Source: Akebia trifoliata (taxonomy: Eukaryota; Streptophyta; Magnoliopsida; Ranunculales; Lardizabalaceae). Taken from it: DNA of 64,000 nt. Below, one piece after another: positions 8,699-22,055 of the stretch (its first letter is position 1; each line of letters opens with the position of its first letter). The notes beneath the pieces were generated by a model that was not told where the DNA came from, did no database searches, and worked only from the letters and a program-made list of their open reading frames with translations. The stretch covers positions 24,915,996-24,979,995 of the forward strand of contig CM030719.1 in assembly GCA_017979445.1 (NCBI GenBank), given 5' to 3'. The position numbers and the translations under genes are program-made.

Positions 8699-11125
8699 AT
8701 AATATACCTGTATTATACATATAAAATATAATACTAACGGAAGCTATATACATCTAATAACATATGATAGATCAGAGTACAGAAAGATAAACAAAATAAA
8801 GGATTATACAAATATTTCTCACTATAACAAAAATCCTAACGCTCAGTATAAGACCCAGAATACTACCTGAACGAACTAACACCATTAAAGGGGTATAGCC
8901 CCACTACTCACTAGGTAACGGACTCTGACCAACTAGATAGTCCTCACTCGTGCTCTACACCTGTTTCGCCAAGTTCCGGATCTGAAACTAAAAAAATGAA
9001 GAAAGAAAGGGTGAGTAACAATAGTTACCCAGTAAGAAAGCAAACAATTTCTACCAATAACCTCTCCTAACATGAACGAATAAAAATACTAAATTATTTT
9101 AAAATAAATAAAATTTTATAAAAGAAAGTACGATTAACTGCTATATATAGCCAAGGATAAGTAACTAAACATTTTAAAACTCACATTACATCGATCAGCA
9201 GTATTCACTATAACATTTTCTTTTTATACAAATCTAATTGGTCAAATGGAAACATTAAACATGCATTTCATTTTATATATTAAAATAAGGCAACATATAA
9301 ATAATACACAATGGTGGACTAGTGGAATTAGAGAGTTGGGATTCACGACTGGATCGTTCCTAGTCGGGACATGATGTTACAATTCCCTATTGATTTTTAG
9401 TTATTGATTTTGTGGCCAGTTGCTGCAGTTACCACACTTGGTTGACCATCTATCCGGCTCAAGCTGGTCGTTTGACGTGATCGTAAGAAATAGGTCATGG
9501 AGCGACGTGTCAACTCATAGAGCCTGTCATGTGCAGCATTGCTACTACACTGCTATCCTAGCTGATCACGGGCCCAGTTTGGCACGTGCACGGGGTGTGA
9601 CATCTCATTTTTTGGATGTAAAATACAGACATCACTCCTCGAGTGTGATTCTGAAATTTTACCATTTCACCCCCATTTTTTCTTTTTTCAATTTTTGTAG
9701 TCTCAATCTTTCGAAAAAAATTATTCACTTTCTTATATTCATCAACTCAGTATGAGTTCACTGAATATTAAATCATTTTTCAAATCTTAAAATTTATTTT
9801 TTTATCAATTAAACTGAAAAATTACGAAACTTATATCAACGTGAGGTCTGAATAGTGTACAGAACCCAACTGTCCAACACAAAATTTGGTGAAATATCCT
9901 ACCCATGTATAATTTGTTATTAAATACAATTAATCATATCAAACATGCAAGTTATAGTGTGAATTTAAAATAACCAATTGAATTCTATATTTTTTTGAAA
10001 CACATCACAAATTTTTAATAAAATCCTAAATGTAATTTTTACAATCTACGATTATTAATAGAAATTGAGAGTTCCTTACAATCTCTAGGTGATAGGATCG
10101 AAGTGAATGCGAGAAAATCTAGATAATGGGCCTGAAAATCGAGACGGATCAAACTTCGAGACAGTTGATTTTCGAATCTAACCTAGTGGTTTTGAAGATC
10201 TCGATGTCGTCATCATTTCTCTCTTCTATGGCAAAAGACGATTTGACCTTGAAATAGATGAAATCTAGGGTAGAAGGTATAAAACCTCCATATCACATAC
10301 GATTCTTTTTTTATGATACGAGATGAAAAATACGAGAAGATGAAAGACAATTGAGTGGGTTTTATAGAGGTCGAGGCTACAGACATTTTTCCCTCTTGCG
10401 TCAGAGGTCGATAACAGATCGTTCGCGACAAATCTGAGTTGAAAAGTCGAGGGAAAAATCAAATTAAAAAAAAAAAATGTTGGTTGGTTTTTTGATGGTT
10501 TAAATGATGATGAATAGTAAAAAAAATTTAATATTTATTTATATAAATTTTTGGGACGAAATCAATATTTTACATATTGTTTCGTTTGACAATAACTTGA
10601 CTGTTTGGACTCCAAAAGTGACAATCGAATACTCTATTTTGTCTAAATTTTTCTTCCGGATCTAATGGTGTGATCAATTTTTATAAATTCTATCTCTAAC
10701 AAAAATTTACATTTTTGACCCGATGGGACCCTAAAATTGACGTTATTTTCATTTTTAACAATAATTCGATTTTTTACGCTCTAAAAATGATAAATAAATT
10801 ATTTATTTTCTATAATTTTTCGTTACGAATCCAATGATATGATTGAATTTTAAAAATTCTTACTCTAGTAAAAAGTCATTATTTTAGTCTGATCCGATTT
10901 GACAATCGAGGATTTTACAACATTTCTATTCGGATTCGTATTTGAGTGGGTTTACAGGCTAAAATATGTTTTTCAATCATTTTGAATCCAATGGTGAGGT
11001 CAAATTCCATTAAAATGATCATAAACATCCTAAAGTTTTACTCTAAGTCCCACTTTTAGAATTTTCTCAAAATTTCACTATTTATTTTTCTTAAGATACA
11101 AATCGAAAACTTGGGATTTTACAAT
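8699..11125 (+). repeat. Left arm of a giant inverted repeat
   Basis: Read on the opposite strand, this segment matches 12663-15515 from end to end with many substitutions and some indels. Examples: GGTGAGTAACAATAGTTACCC near 9010 against GGTAACCATTGTTACTCACCC near 15174, and the CATCCTAAAGTTTTAC segment near 11027 against its complement near 12752. The right arm has about 400 bp more sequence around 14160-14640. Element 1 is inserted at the outer end of this arm. TGTCACACCCC on the minus strand ending near 9602 resembles the start of some plant gypsy LTRs. I see no gene. Confidence 0.85.
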
Positions 11126-11453
11126 CACCACTAGAATCAGGCTTCTACCACCACCAGCTGCCTCCAAAAGTTATTTTCAACAATTGACTTCCGCGCACTT
11201 TCAAGACTTTGTTTTGACAAAATTTTTGTAATTTTTCAATATAAATGATGAAAATGAATTTTAAAATTGGAAAAAAGAAATAATTTGATATTGAATGAAA
11301 TTGGATTGGGTTGAAAAATATCGAAAAAGAAAGTTGTAAAATATACGTATGTGTAATTGCCTAAACATGGCAAGCTATGTCAAAATAAACCTTCTGAAAT
11401 CATACAAGCATGCCTATCAAAAAAAGACAAATTTCACACTACATGTTGCCCCT

Positions 11454-11885
11454 TAGCAAGTGCCTAAATTGTATGGTGCGTCTTAGTAAGAATCTAAAAT
11501 TACTTGTAGCTCTTTTGTAAGAGTTTAAACTGCATATTTCTCCTCAATAAGAGTCTAAAACTATTTGTCACTGCTCATTAAGAGCCTAAAACTGCTCACT
11601 ACTCCTCAGTAAGAATCGAAAACTGCTCGTCGCTTCTTTACAAGAGCCTAAACTGCTTTTTGCTCATCAGTAAGAGCCTAAATTGTTTGTTGCTCCTCGA
11701 TAAGAGTTTAAAATGCATTTAGCTCCTTAACAAAAGCCTAAATTGTGCATTACTCATTAATAAGAGCCTAAACTGCACGTTACTCACCAACAAAAGCCTA
11801 AACTGTATGATACTCTCTAGTATGAGCATAAACTACATGTTGGTCCTTAGTAAGGGCCTAAACTACATGTTGATCCTTATCGCAT
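11454..11885 (+). repeat. About 30-bp degenerate tandem repeat in the inverted-repeat spacer
   Basis: Roughly 14 units follow the pattern TAAGAGCCTAAACTGC + TGTTGCTCCTCAG, with 28-34 bp spacing and heavy drift. They lie in the 1.5-kb spacer (11126-12662) between the inverted arms. The rest of the spacer is AT-rich with no recognisable gene. Confidence 0.75.
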
Positions 11886-12662
11886 AAGTATAAATTGCAC
11901 GATATTCTCAACTTTAAAAACATAAAAATAAAAATAAAAATACAAAATACAAAATACACAAAAATAAAAACAAAATTGAAGAAAAAAGAATTGTAATCTA
12001 TTCTAGATTTTAAAGGTTTGTTGTTTAAAGCAAAAGATGTCAAATCATTATCATCGAAACACACTTAAATTGCAAATCTCATCTTCATTTTTCACAATTG
12101 GTTCAATCACTATCAACCTCCTAGCCTAGGAGACCATCTTATTTATAATAGATTCAATTGCTGCTAGACTTAAAACTTGAGAGGATTGTGTTTTCTTTTA
12201 TTTTTCCAACCATTGCATTTAGAGAGTCTTACGGTGAGTTTAAATGACTCTTCCATGTAAACCTATTAAAGGATCATCACAAGCCCCTTAGTTTCTTTAA
12301 TTTTTTTTTTTATTATTTGAACGAATCTCATTTTTAAAAAAATCAAAAATAAAAACAATCAAGAATTTCAAAAATTCCTTTTTGAATTACATTCAACCCC
12401 AATTTGTGGAAACATGACAAAAAATAATAAAATTTCAAAATTTATCAAATCCAAGATCTCAAACAAGCTCCAAGTCACGAGATCAAAAAATTTGAATAGC
12501 AACCCTGTCAGACCCTATGTTTGGGTAGTCACTTTTTAAAAAATCATCAATGCATTCAGTGTTTCAATCAAGTTTTCAACAAAATTTTCAGGACCGTACA
12601 TATAGGGATTCAGTCTTTACTTTATAGTTCTTTACATGCAACTCTTGCAAAAATGGGCACTT

Positions 12663-15515
12663 ATTGTAAAATCCTGAGTTTTTTATTCGTATCTCGAGAA
12701 AAAATAAATAGTAAAATTTTGAGAAAATCCTAAAAGTGAGACTTAGGGGTAAAACTTTAGGATGTTTCTAATCATTTTTAATGAAATTTGACCTCACCAT
12801 TAAATTCAAAATGATCGAAAAATATATTTTATCTTGTAAGCACGCTCAAAAGCGAGTCTGAACAAAAGTTGCAAAATCCTCGATTACCGAATTGGACCAG
12901 ATTAAAATAATGATTTTTTGCTAGAATAAGAATTTTTAAAATTCAATCATACCAGTGGGTTCATAACAAAAAATTATTGAACATGAACTCTTTATTTGTC
13001 ATTTTTGGAGCACAGAAAGTCAAATTATCGTTAAAAACGAAAATGACGTCAATTTTAGGGGTCACCTCAGGCCAAAAATATAAATTTTGTTAAAGACAGA
13101 ATTTGTAAAAATTAACCACATCATTAGATCTAGAATAAAAAATTAAATGAAATATAGTATTCATTCGTCACTTTTGGAGTCCAGATGTTCAAGTTATCGT
13201 CCATCAAAACAATAGGAAAAATGTCGATTTCATCCTAAGATTTATATAAATAAATTTTTTTAATTTTTTTTACTGTTTACCTTTGTTTTAAACGACCCAA
13301 AACCAGCCACGGATTTTTTTAAAAAAAATTTCTTTTTTTTTTAAATTGCAACCTTAGATCCGTCATGAACGGACCGTCGTTGACGACCAATGCAGAATGA
13401 AAAATGGTCTGCAACCTCGGCATCTATAAAACCCGTCAAAAATCTCTTCGTTTGTCCTATATCGTCAAAAATCATCCGTATGTGATACGTGGATTTTGTA
13501 ACTTCGACCTCGGATTTCATCTATTTTAGGGTCAAACCATCAATCGTCGTAAAAGGGAGAAAGGATGACGGCATCGAGATCTTTAAAACCACCGGGTCAA
13601 ACGCAAAAATCATCCGTCTCAAAGTCTAATCCATCTAGATTTTCATGCCGATCCACTCGATTTTCGTGCACGTGTTTCAATTCCATCACCTAGAGATTGT
13701 AATGAACTCTCAATTTCTAGTAGTAATCGTAGATTGTGAAAATTGCATTTAGGATTTTATTCAAAATTTGTGGTGTGTTTCCAAAATTTTTAAATTTAAT
13801 TGGTTATTTCAAATTCACGCTAGAACTTGCATATTTGATATGTTCAATTGTATTTTATAACAAATTATAAATGGGTATGATATTTCACCGGGTTTTGTGT
13901 TTGCCAGTTGGGTTCTGGGCACTGCTCGGACCCTATGTTGATAAATATTTTGTAATTTTTCAAGTTAATTGAAAAAAATAAATTTTGAAGTTTGAAAAAA
14001 TGATTTAATATTAAATGAACTCATATTGAGTTGATGAATATCAGAAAGTGGATATTTTGTTTGAGAGATTAAAAATTGTAAAAATCAGAAAAAAGAAAAT
14101 AAGGGTATGAAACGGTAAAATGTCAGAGTCACACTCGAGGGGTGATGTCTGCATTTTACATTGTTGTATTGTGTGTAGGTTGGTGAATGGATATCTAGGG
14201 ATAATATTACTGCTTGCATGTTTATTTACTTTCTATTAGCGCGAGGCGCTGTTTACTTTTCCATTTTGTTATTTATTTTAGACCAGACGACTACAGTTGC
14301 ATGGTAGGAAATTGGATATCCATTTAAATCTTATATTGTTAATTTCTCTTTTATTTTCAAATGAAAACTATATATATATGTAGTTATTTTGTGAGTTGTT
14401 AAAGAGTCTGTGAATGTCTGAAGGGATAGTGCATCATATCATCCGGAGTGGTGTACTATCATGGGATATACGGTATGGACCACCAAGCTCATACGTGGTA
14501 TGAGACGCGTATGAGAGTGGTGTCACAATTGAAATCCGGATTATTCCTCTCTATCTTTACCAGTAAATTTGTAATGTAAAAGTGGTCGTATACGAATGGT
14601 TTATAATTTTGGGAATCACATGCACGCCTGATAGACATAGATGAAGATGATTAGTCAATGATCACTAACAATCTATAATAGTCGAACGCTCTGATACATC
14701 GAAAAGAAATCCATTGCTTATATTCTCGTAAAACGACCAGCCTGAACTAAATAAATGATCAACCAAGTGTGGTAAGTACAGCGACTGGCCAAAAAATCAG
14801 GAACTAAAAGCCAGAGAAAAATTGTAACATCATGTCTCAACTAGTAGTAATCCAGTCGTGAATCCCAACTATCTAATTCCAATATTCCACCACAGTATAT
14901 TATGTATCTATTGTCTTACTTCGATATTTAAAATGAAATACATGTTTAATGTTTCTATTTGATCAATTAAATTTGTATATAAAGAAAATGTTATAGTGAG
15001 TACTGTTGATTGATGTAATGTCAGTTTTAAAATGTTTATTACTCATCCCTTACTATATGTACCAATTAATCGTAGTTTATTTTGTAAAACTTTACATATG
15101 TTAAAATGATTTAGTATGCTTATTCGTTCATGCTAGAAGAGGTTATTGGCAGAAATTGTTTGTTTCCTTACTAGGTAACCATTGTTACTCACCCATTCCT
15201 TCTTATTTTTTTTAGCTTCAAAGCCCGCAGTTGGTGAGGCGGGCGTAGAACCAACGAGTAAGAACCATCTGCTGGGTCAGATAGACAACCAGAATCCATT
15301 ACCTGGTGAGAACTGGGGCTATATCCCCTAGTGATGTCAGTTCGTCTAGAGGCATTTTGGATTCTGTATTGAGTGTTAAGAATTTTGTTTGAGTAAGGAA
15401 TTTCTGTATAATCTTATATATAAATTTCTTCTTCTATACTCTGATCTATCGTACGTTATTAGATATATATAAGCTTCCGCTAGTATTATATTTTGTATGT
15501 ATATATGTATGATTG
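12663..15515 (-). repeat. Right arm of the giant inverted repeat
   Basis: Complement of 8699-11125. The inner boundary is at ATTGTAAAATCCTGAG and the outer match fades after about 15515, where the left arm is cut by element 1. The rightmost part reads like an LTR on the + strand (a pyrimidine-rich TTCTTATTTTTTTTAG near 15202 and TATA-rich sequence near 15470), so the arms may be parts of two head-on LTR elements. That is inference. Confidence 0.85.
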
Positions 15516-15656
15516 TATGTTATTTATCATGTGTAGGTTAAATGCCTTGCATTGCTAACATAAATAGAGGAGACCATGCCGAAATTTCGAGGCGCCACCT
15601 AGTGCCTCGAGATCTGACATGGGGCTTTGTGTTAACATTTAGTAGGGCGCCACAAT
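15516..15656. other. Short interval outside the inverted repeat
   Basis: Contains a GAGGCGCCACCTAGTGCCTCGAG segment whose ends pair (GAGGC with GCCTC). No gene. It could be the outer end of the element that formed the right arm. Confidence 0.3.
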
Positions 15657-17420
15657 TATAGACACTCCAATTTGAACGAATACCACTAAAAAAAATTCTT
15701 AAAAAGATGTATTTTTATCAAAAAACCATCAACAGGCTTAAGGACCAAAATCTTTAAATAATGGCATATGGCCCTTTTGTTTGGCCCATAAGCTACAAAA
15801 TGGACCACCTCCTACCATAAACTTACACTTTCACCACCTCACCTCTTAGCTCAACCCAATCCTATACATATCCAAACCTAAACCCACTGGACCTAAACCA
15901 CGTCACCTCAAACCACGTCACCTCTAAACCTAACTCAACCAAAAACCACTACCCTATCCTAAGCTCAAGTCTCAATCAAAGCCCAATAATCACCACCAAT
16001 CACCACAACGATTCAAGATCATCATAATGGGACACATATCACCACTACTATCCACCTCCCTAATTCATCTACCAATCTCATCACCTTTCTCTAAAAAGTT
16101 AACCTACCCACATCTCAACCCACATTCATGTCATAATCTGTCCTCATCATTCTCTCCAAATCCCTCATCACAAATCACCCCCACATCCCTTCTCCCTAAT
16201 CAACTCACCTAACACACACTCTCCCACTTCTTTAATACATATTACTAACTCCTTGATTCTCCCAAAAAAAATTAACAATCACCCTCTTACACCACCATTT
16301 TTCTAACAAAAATATACTCCTATCAACTCACCCAATACTCAACCCAAATAAGTTGAAAGATCCAATCCATTTAGATCATAAACTACCCATTTACACCTCT
16401 TCCATCACTTTTAAATTACACACACTCTATTTATCAATCTCACATCATTCTATCCCTTTTCACCTTTTCACCACATTCTACCCTTAAAAGTCACCTTCAA
16501 AATCTTATAAAACTCCTCCATTCTCACTACAATTCCCTGAAAGACTTGAACTCCCTATCATGCATCACTCTCTTTCAACTCTCAACTCTCAACTTCCTCT
16601 CACATAACCTCTACACCCATATCCTTCAACCATTAAGAGTTCTACACATAGACATACTAAGACTTAGTCAAAGAAGTTCACCACTTGGAGGTCAAAAAGA
16701 AAGTCAAAGAGGAAGAAAAATAAGGTATAACATGGACTAAAAAAGAAAAAAAATAATCATTCCCATTCTCTCCCTTCTATCTTTCCTCCTTCTACTTCTT
16801 CCCTCTCTTTTCATTTTTATTTTTCTTTTAGATTAGCCTTAAGATGTGATGCAAACTCTCTTCTATTTTCGATAGATTTGGCTTCGACCCGGTCGAAAGG
16901 GTAGAGGTTGAAAATATTTTCAAAATATTTTCTAAAAAATTCCTACACTAGTGCACACACCACAAAATGTTTTAAGATTAAGGCCTTGGGCCACTTCCTT
17001 ACAAAAATGGACCCTTGATCGAGGGGTCTACATTTTTCAAGATTATCCAAAGGTATGGACCATAGAAGAGCCTCTTCTTCAATAAGGAAACCCTAAATGT
17101 TTTAAATCAAAATCAAAGTCTCTCGCAATCGAGGGCACAAATCAATTTTCTAACTTTTTTATTTATTTTCTAAAATTGACCGAATTTGAGGTTACCACTA
17201 ATAGTGGAGGGAATAAGGTGCCTAACACCTTTCCTATCCCTTAATATGAACCCCCTTACTTAAATCTTAGATAGACCAATAGCATTATCCATACGAGGAT
17301 CACCTAAACAAAACAAGTTTTTCAAAATCATTTTTCGGGTGTTCATTCACACCATTTTCTAAAACAATTGGTAGCGATCCATATCCAAGTAGTAGAGACC
17401 TTCAAAAAGGACCACTCTTT
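15657..17420 (+). repeat. Probable degraded solo LTR of a Tat-like gypsy element
   Basis: It starts TATAGACACTCC, close to the TGTAGACACCCC start of the intact LTRs. Near the other end it has AAGGTGCCTAACACCTTTCCTATCCC (about 17216-17241), the counterpart of GGTGCCTAACACCTTCCAA in those LTRs. TATAAAACTCCTCC at about 16507 is a plausible promoter. No internal region follows. The first ~850 bp are strongly G-poor on the + strand. Ends are not exact and I found no TSD, so this is a family-level call. The open frame at 16027-16212 is a by-product of the composition. Confidence 0.5.
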
Positions 17421-17820
17421 ACCAAAAATCAATTTTCAACATATTTTAAAGGACTAAATGAGAACAACATTAAGTAAGAGCGTACCTAATTTTATCGTGA
17501 ACTGTGTTCTTTATGTAAGAGTATTGTCGATAAGCATTAACAATTAACAAGCCCTATATTGAAACAAACAAACACTAATTAGATTGCATGTAAAAGCCAT
17601 CAGAGAAAAAAAAATGTGAGACTTGGTCAATGTGTGTCATTTATTTTAATGGGTAAAACTCCATTTTCTGTTGGGTAATTATAAAAGCACTTCACGAATT
17701 AATAAGGCAACCCACATATAGCCAAATTATTTTGTCTAGTATGGGTTAAATTTTTCTAAATTAGCCAATTTTTGGTGAAGATGATTTATATGATGAGTAG
17801 ATTTTTGTCAGTAAAAATAG

Positions 17821-17923
17821 GCCCATTCTGAAACTTCTAACCCCATCAAAACTGATTTACAAAAAAGGGATGATTTACGGTTGTTTAACTTATTTTGATG
17901 AGGCTAAAAGTTTCAGAATGAGC
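17821..17923. mobile_element. MITE family M1, copy 1 (core inverted repeat)
   Basis: A 31-bp arm at 17821-17851 (CCCATTCTGAAACTTCTAAC...) is the imperfect complement of 17893-17923, with a 41-bp loop. The same arms occur at 21066-21233, so this is a dispersed family. No TSD could be set. Confidence 0.65.
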
Positions 17924-18619
17924 TAATATTGGAGGCTGCAATGCCTTATTTTTCTTGCAAATAATTTCATTCATTTATCGTAATATTGCAGCCAAGAGAT
18001 TTATAAATTATTTGGTAGAGAAACGCTTAGATGTAAATCACTCAATTAATTAAGACGTTGCTCTCTTGTCATGTCAAGAGTATATGATGCAGCTGAGATC
18101 TTGCATTGCAGGAGTTCATTGTTGCATTTAGTATATCAAAATACATGCACATTGTTGCATGGCAACTTGAAAATCTAAACCTTTCTTTCTTGATGCTCCT
18201 TCACCTGTCACCCCTATAAAATATCAAACTCAAATCATCAAGCATCCAAATCATTTGGATGAATCTCACTGATTCATTTTCAACAGATGACATTATCAAT
18301 TTATAGTCATTGATCTCGATGATATTAAAAGGTTGATCTTAACGATTTGAATCTTCAAAAGAGGGTGATGGGGCATTAAGAAAGATCTTGCCAAGGAATA
18401 AAGCTACTGCCCAAAAGTCAAGGTACGGTATTTAGAAAGAAGGCCCTACCTCAGAGTCCATTAAGTAGTTTCCCTTTAGAGCAAACCTTAATTTTTTGTG
18501 TGGTTAATGCTAGAAAAGGAACTCTCTACGTGCGGCATCAACAATGCTTTCAGCAATATGCGATTACTATGCTTTCAACAATGGTGCACATAAGACCAAT
18601 TAACCTACAAATTTCATCT

Positions 18620-18735
18620 TGAGAAAACCGCATCCAGAGGCCTAAACCATTGGACTGTCTTGTGATACACAAGGATATAACCCAACAATTGGAATGTGGT
18701 TCTCGTCAGGATTACTGCACCATTTTAGAAATTGT
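18620..18735 (+). repeat. Dispersed repeat D1, copy 1
   Basis: Diverged match to 29465-29575: both carry CATCC(A/T)G(A/T)GG(C/T)CTAAACCATTGGA and end with (G)GATTA(C/G)TGCAC. Too short and decayed to classify. Confidence 0.5.
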
Positions 18736-19756
18736 CACACATGAGGTAAGTCTAGGAGTGTCAATGGTTTGGATCGTTAAATTTTATCGATTTTGGTTTC
18801 TAATATCACTCATCCCCTAGATGTTTAGGTCTTGAATCGCTCTAGGCTCATTGTCTAGGCACAAAATTCTTCCAAAGAATACCTATGGCCGAGTTTTGAA
18901 TAACAGAATTCATCCCTCTGTATCATTTTTTCTTTAATATAATTGCTTCATTAGCGAAAAAAAATGTACCCCATATTGGTGGCCAAGAACAAGGAATGAT
19001 GAGTTGTTCATGTTGTAGATCTCACGGTGAAGGATTGATGGAAAAATACCTTACGATTCTCATGTAGATTCATAAAAAATAAATGATTGCCATTGCCTTA
19101 CAATTCTCACGTGTGAATGGCATGAATGTGCATTGATATTTGTTTCTAGTGCATCAATTCACATTATTAGGGTCTTCCTATTTCCCTTTCTCTTGGAAGT
19201 TCCTTCTAATTGGGATTGTGATGGATTTTCATTGAACATATCTAAATTATCTCAACCAACTTTCTCATAATTGTAGTTCCCCTACATGTTTGAATGTCTT
19301 TATTCAATTTTATATCCTAATGTTTGCTCAATTCTTACTTTTAATGAAAGAAAAATGCTAATTATACTGACTTGAAATAAGAAGTAACTCTGAAGACCAT
19401 AGATGCTTTATCTCAAGATACGAGTGTCATAAACTTGAGGACAATTCATTGTTCTTTGCACACTCAAGTGCAATATTCAGTGCTAAATGGAGTGCTGTTT
19501 GGAGTCACTATGGCAAGGCTCTTATGAAAAACATTTTAAAATGAACCACCTAAAAGGGGATAAAAAATGAAGGTCAAATACTTTTAATGGAATTCCCTCT
19601 GACTATACCGAACCACAAATTAAATTGCCGTTAGATTCGTATTGGATTCACAGAAAATTGTAAACTCACTGTAGCCACATTTTGGTCTTTATAAGAGATA
19701 CCACTGCTTTGGATTTGGCAAACTTTAGTGTGTTTTCAAATTGTTGAGATACCGTC

Positions 19757-20435
19757 TTTTTTTTTTGTTCTTTTTTGATAATGGGTGTCTGGAATTACAT
19801 CTGATCAAGGGGGCTGGATAAGTCAGGCCGAAGCCAAGGCATATGGCCCCCTTCCTCAGGCACATGCAATGTCCGCACATCACACGCACCTGGTAGGGGT
19901 ACAACTTGGTCCGGTTCAAACCGAGAATCAAACCAAATTGATAACCGAACCCCTATGCAAGAAATAAATAAATATGTAATAATTATTATGAATTATTTTA
20001 GGAGTTAGGACATAGATTAGTATTTTTTTGTGGATAAACTAATGACTTTTTATGAATAGATTAGTGATTATTGTATGAAATTTTATATCTATTATATGTT
20101 TATTTTTTATTAAAAAATATTATTTACAATTTATAGATTATTGAAAATCCATAGAATCAAACCGAACCAAACCAACTTTAATTCAGTTTGGGTTGGCTTG
20201 GTTCCAATGGAATTTGGTTGGTTCTGATTCTTATTTAGTGGAATCGATCTATGCCATTTTGATTTCAATTTGACCTCAAACCGAACCAAATTGAACCAAG
20301 TTGCACCCCTAGCACTGGAAACCCCTCACGGGTTGCCCCAAGGAAGTATTGCTCATGTTAGGTATCAAACACACAACCTACATTTACATAGTTCGTTTTC
20401 AATCTGTGTATTATTGACCTAAGGGCCCTCTACGG
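19757..20435 (-). mobile_element. Candidate tRNA-derived SINE, interrupted by a hAT-like MITE
   Basis: On the minus strand it has a possible A box (GGCCCTTAGGTCAATAATAC, near 20426) and a B-box-like GTTTGATACC (near 20371), and it ends at an A-rich tail (T run 19757-19766 on +). Removing the 418-bp MITE and one flank copy leaves about 250 bp, a normal SINE size. A second copy would be needed to fix its ends. Confidence 0.4.
19894..20311. mobile_element. hAT-like MITE (418 bp)
   Basis: Terminal inverted repeats: TAGGGGTACAACTTGG at the left and the complement of TAGGGGTGCAACTTGG at the right. They continue as imperfect GGTTC/GAACC-rich arms. Flanks GCACCTGG (19886-19893) and GCACTGGA (20312-20319) fit an 8-bp hAT-type TSD with one later base loss. 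The interior is AT-rich and non-coding. Confidence 0.75.
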
Positions 20436-22050
20436 ACGAACTTCCTCTATATAAGGATCAGGTTCGTTCTAGGGTAATGAGTGGTAAAATCCGAACCAAA
20501 TGTAAAGATGGCCTGGCGGCTTCTTTTGATCGGATGTCTCTATTGGTTAACCCACTGATTCATAAATGCTTGATAAATAAGCTTGGACTTTTATCATGGA
20601 CTAAGTAGTGGACCTAATTTGGTATATGATCCACGGAAGGGAGCCGTACTCTTCAACTTATCTCGGACAAAATTAAATGGCATTCTTTAAAGCTTGTAAT
20701 CTCTATTCAAGAGTTTGGACCCCACCCCATTTTGTCTGTTTTGACATGTAATATTGTAGGTGGTTCAGAGGCTCAGACTACATAATTATTGCCCTATATG
20801 AACTTGTATAGAAGGTATTGTCTAATATTATATATACCTTGAAAATACCACATCACCGGATTTTATACTTATTTATCATTATGGATATTTGGCAAGCCTA
20901 CTGTTCAGGCATAGATGTGATCCCTTCAAATAATGGTCAAATCCAATTAAAAGATTAGACAACTAGATCGTTGTCGATGATGTTCATTTTTGTTTGTGGG
21001 ACCGCATGGAAAAGGTCAAATAATCATAAAGCTGATGAGGCCAATGAATGTGATTAGGGCATTCTATAGTGATGAGATCATCCTCACAAAAAATTAGTTC
21101 ATTCCGAAATTTCTAACTCCATCAAAATAAGCTGAAAAATAAAAATAATCCATTCTTTTCGTAAATCACTTTTGATAGAGTTAAAAATTTCAGAATGAAC
21201 TAATTTATGGTGAGGATAATCTCCTTACAATAGAGATCATCCTCACCAAAACTTTTACCCATATAAAATAAAAAATTTGGCTATGGAAGAAAAAATCATA
21301 AAGAAGTAAAGAGTCCAAGAATCGTCCATTTATTTTTTGTAAATAGCATAAAGGAAGAACAAAATATATTAAGGTAGTTTTCTAAATTCCTCCATCAATC
21401 AATCATATGAAGAAGTAAATAGCATAAAGGAATAACAAAACATATTTTTTATATTATTGGTTAGTCATGTAATGTTCACAAACTACTACACAAGAGCTTC
21501 ATATTGTGTAAGGGGTTGGTTAATCATGAATTCAACTATAGGCTCCGTGATATAAGACATTCCGTAGCTTATAAGTCCTATTACATGCAATTCTCCGATC
21601 CCTTTATGGAACCCATATCCCTTCTTAAATAGATAAAAACTAAACCCTTAAATGTAATAAATCCTAATTAATTTAGAATTGTAATGGCTCAATCCTTATT
21701 TATCTAAATATGGTAACTTCTTTCAATTACAAGTCTTCCGTACTGGTATTTTGTCCTTAGTCAAATAAGACTAATTATGCAATGTGGCACGATAGGTCCT
21801 CTAGCGTAGATATCGGGATATGGATATGGAGTACTAACTTCCTTCGATCTACGCTCAATAATACGAGATAAAACTTTGTATTGATTGCAACCACATGCCC
21901 TGTCTATAGATGGAATGATATTTATCCCCTCACATCAATCCTATCTCAATGGTGGATATTAATTAAATCAATATCCATGTTCCAGAATACCAAATCTTAC
22001 AATTTGACAGTTTTCATAAGACGAACTTTTCCAGTTGATTCTTTGAATGC
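20436..22050. other. Non-genic interval left of the copia element
   Basis: AT-rich, no credible open frame. It contains MITE M1 copy 2 (21066-21233). Nothing else is recognised. Confidence 0.5.
21066..21233. mobile_element. MITE family M1, copy 2
   Basis: Arms 21066-21127 and 21170-21233 are complementary over about 60 bp (CTATAGTGATGAGATCATCC... against a CTATTGTAAGGAGATTATCC... complement). The inner part matches the 17821-17923 copy. A further GAGATCATCCTCACC end lies directly outside at about 21235, suggesting an adjacent end fragment. Confidence 0.7.
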
Positions 22051-22055
22051 CATCC

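Larger units (their letters stand above)
17421..19756. other. Non-genic interval with scattered repeat fragments
   Basis: AT-rich, with no open frame above background. It holds a MITE core (17821-17923) and a dispersed repeat (18620-18735); otherwise I recognise nothing. Confidence 0.5.

Noticed and set aside
11858..12064. Phe/Ile-rich antisense frame resembling a membrane protein
   Set aside because: Produced by an AAAAATA-type simple repeat; no start context or homologue.
16027..16212. Ser/Pro/Leu-rich 61-codon frame
   Set aside because: Explained by the G-poor, C/T-rich composition of the surrounding LTR-like sequence.
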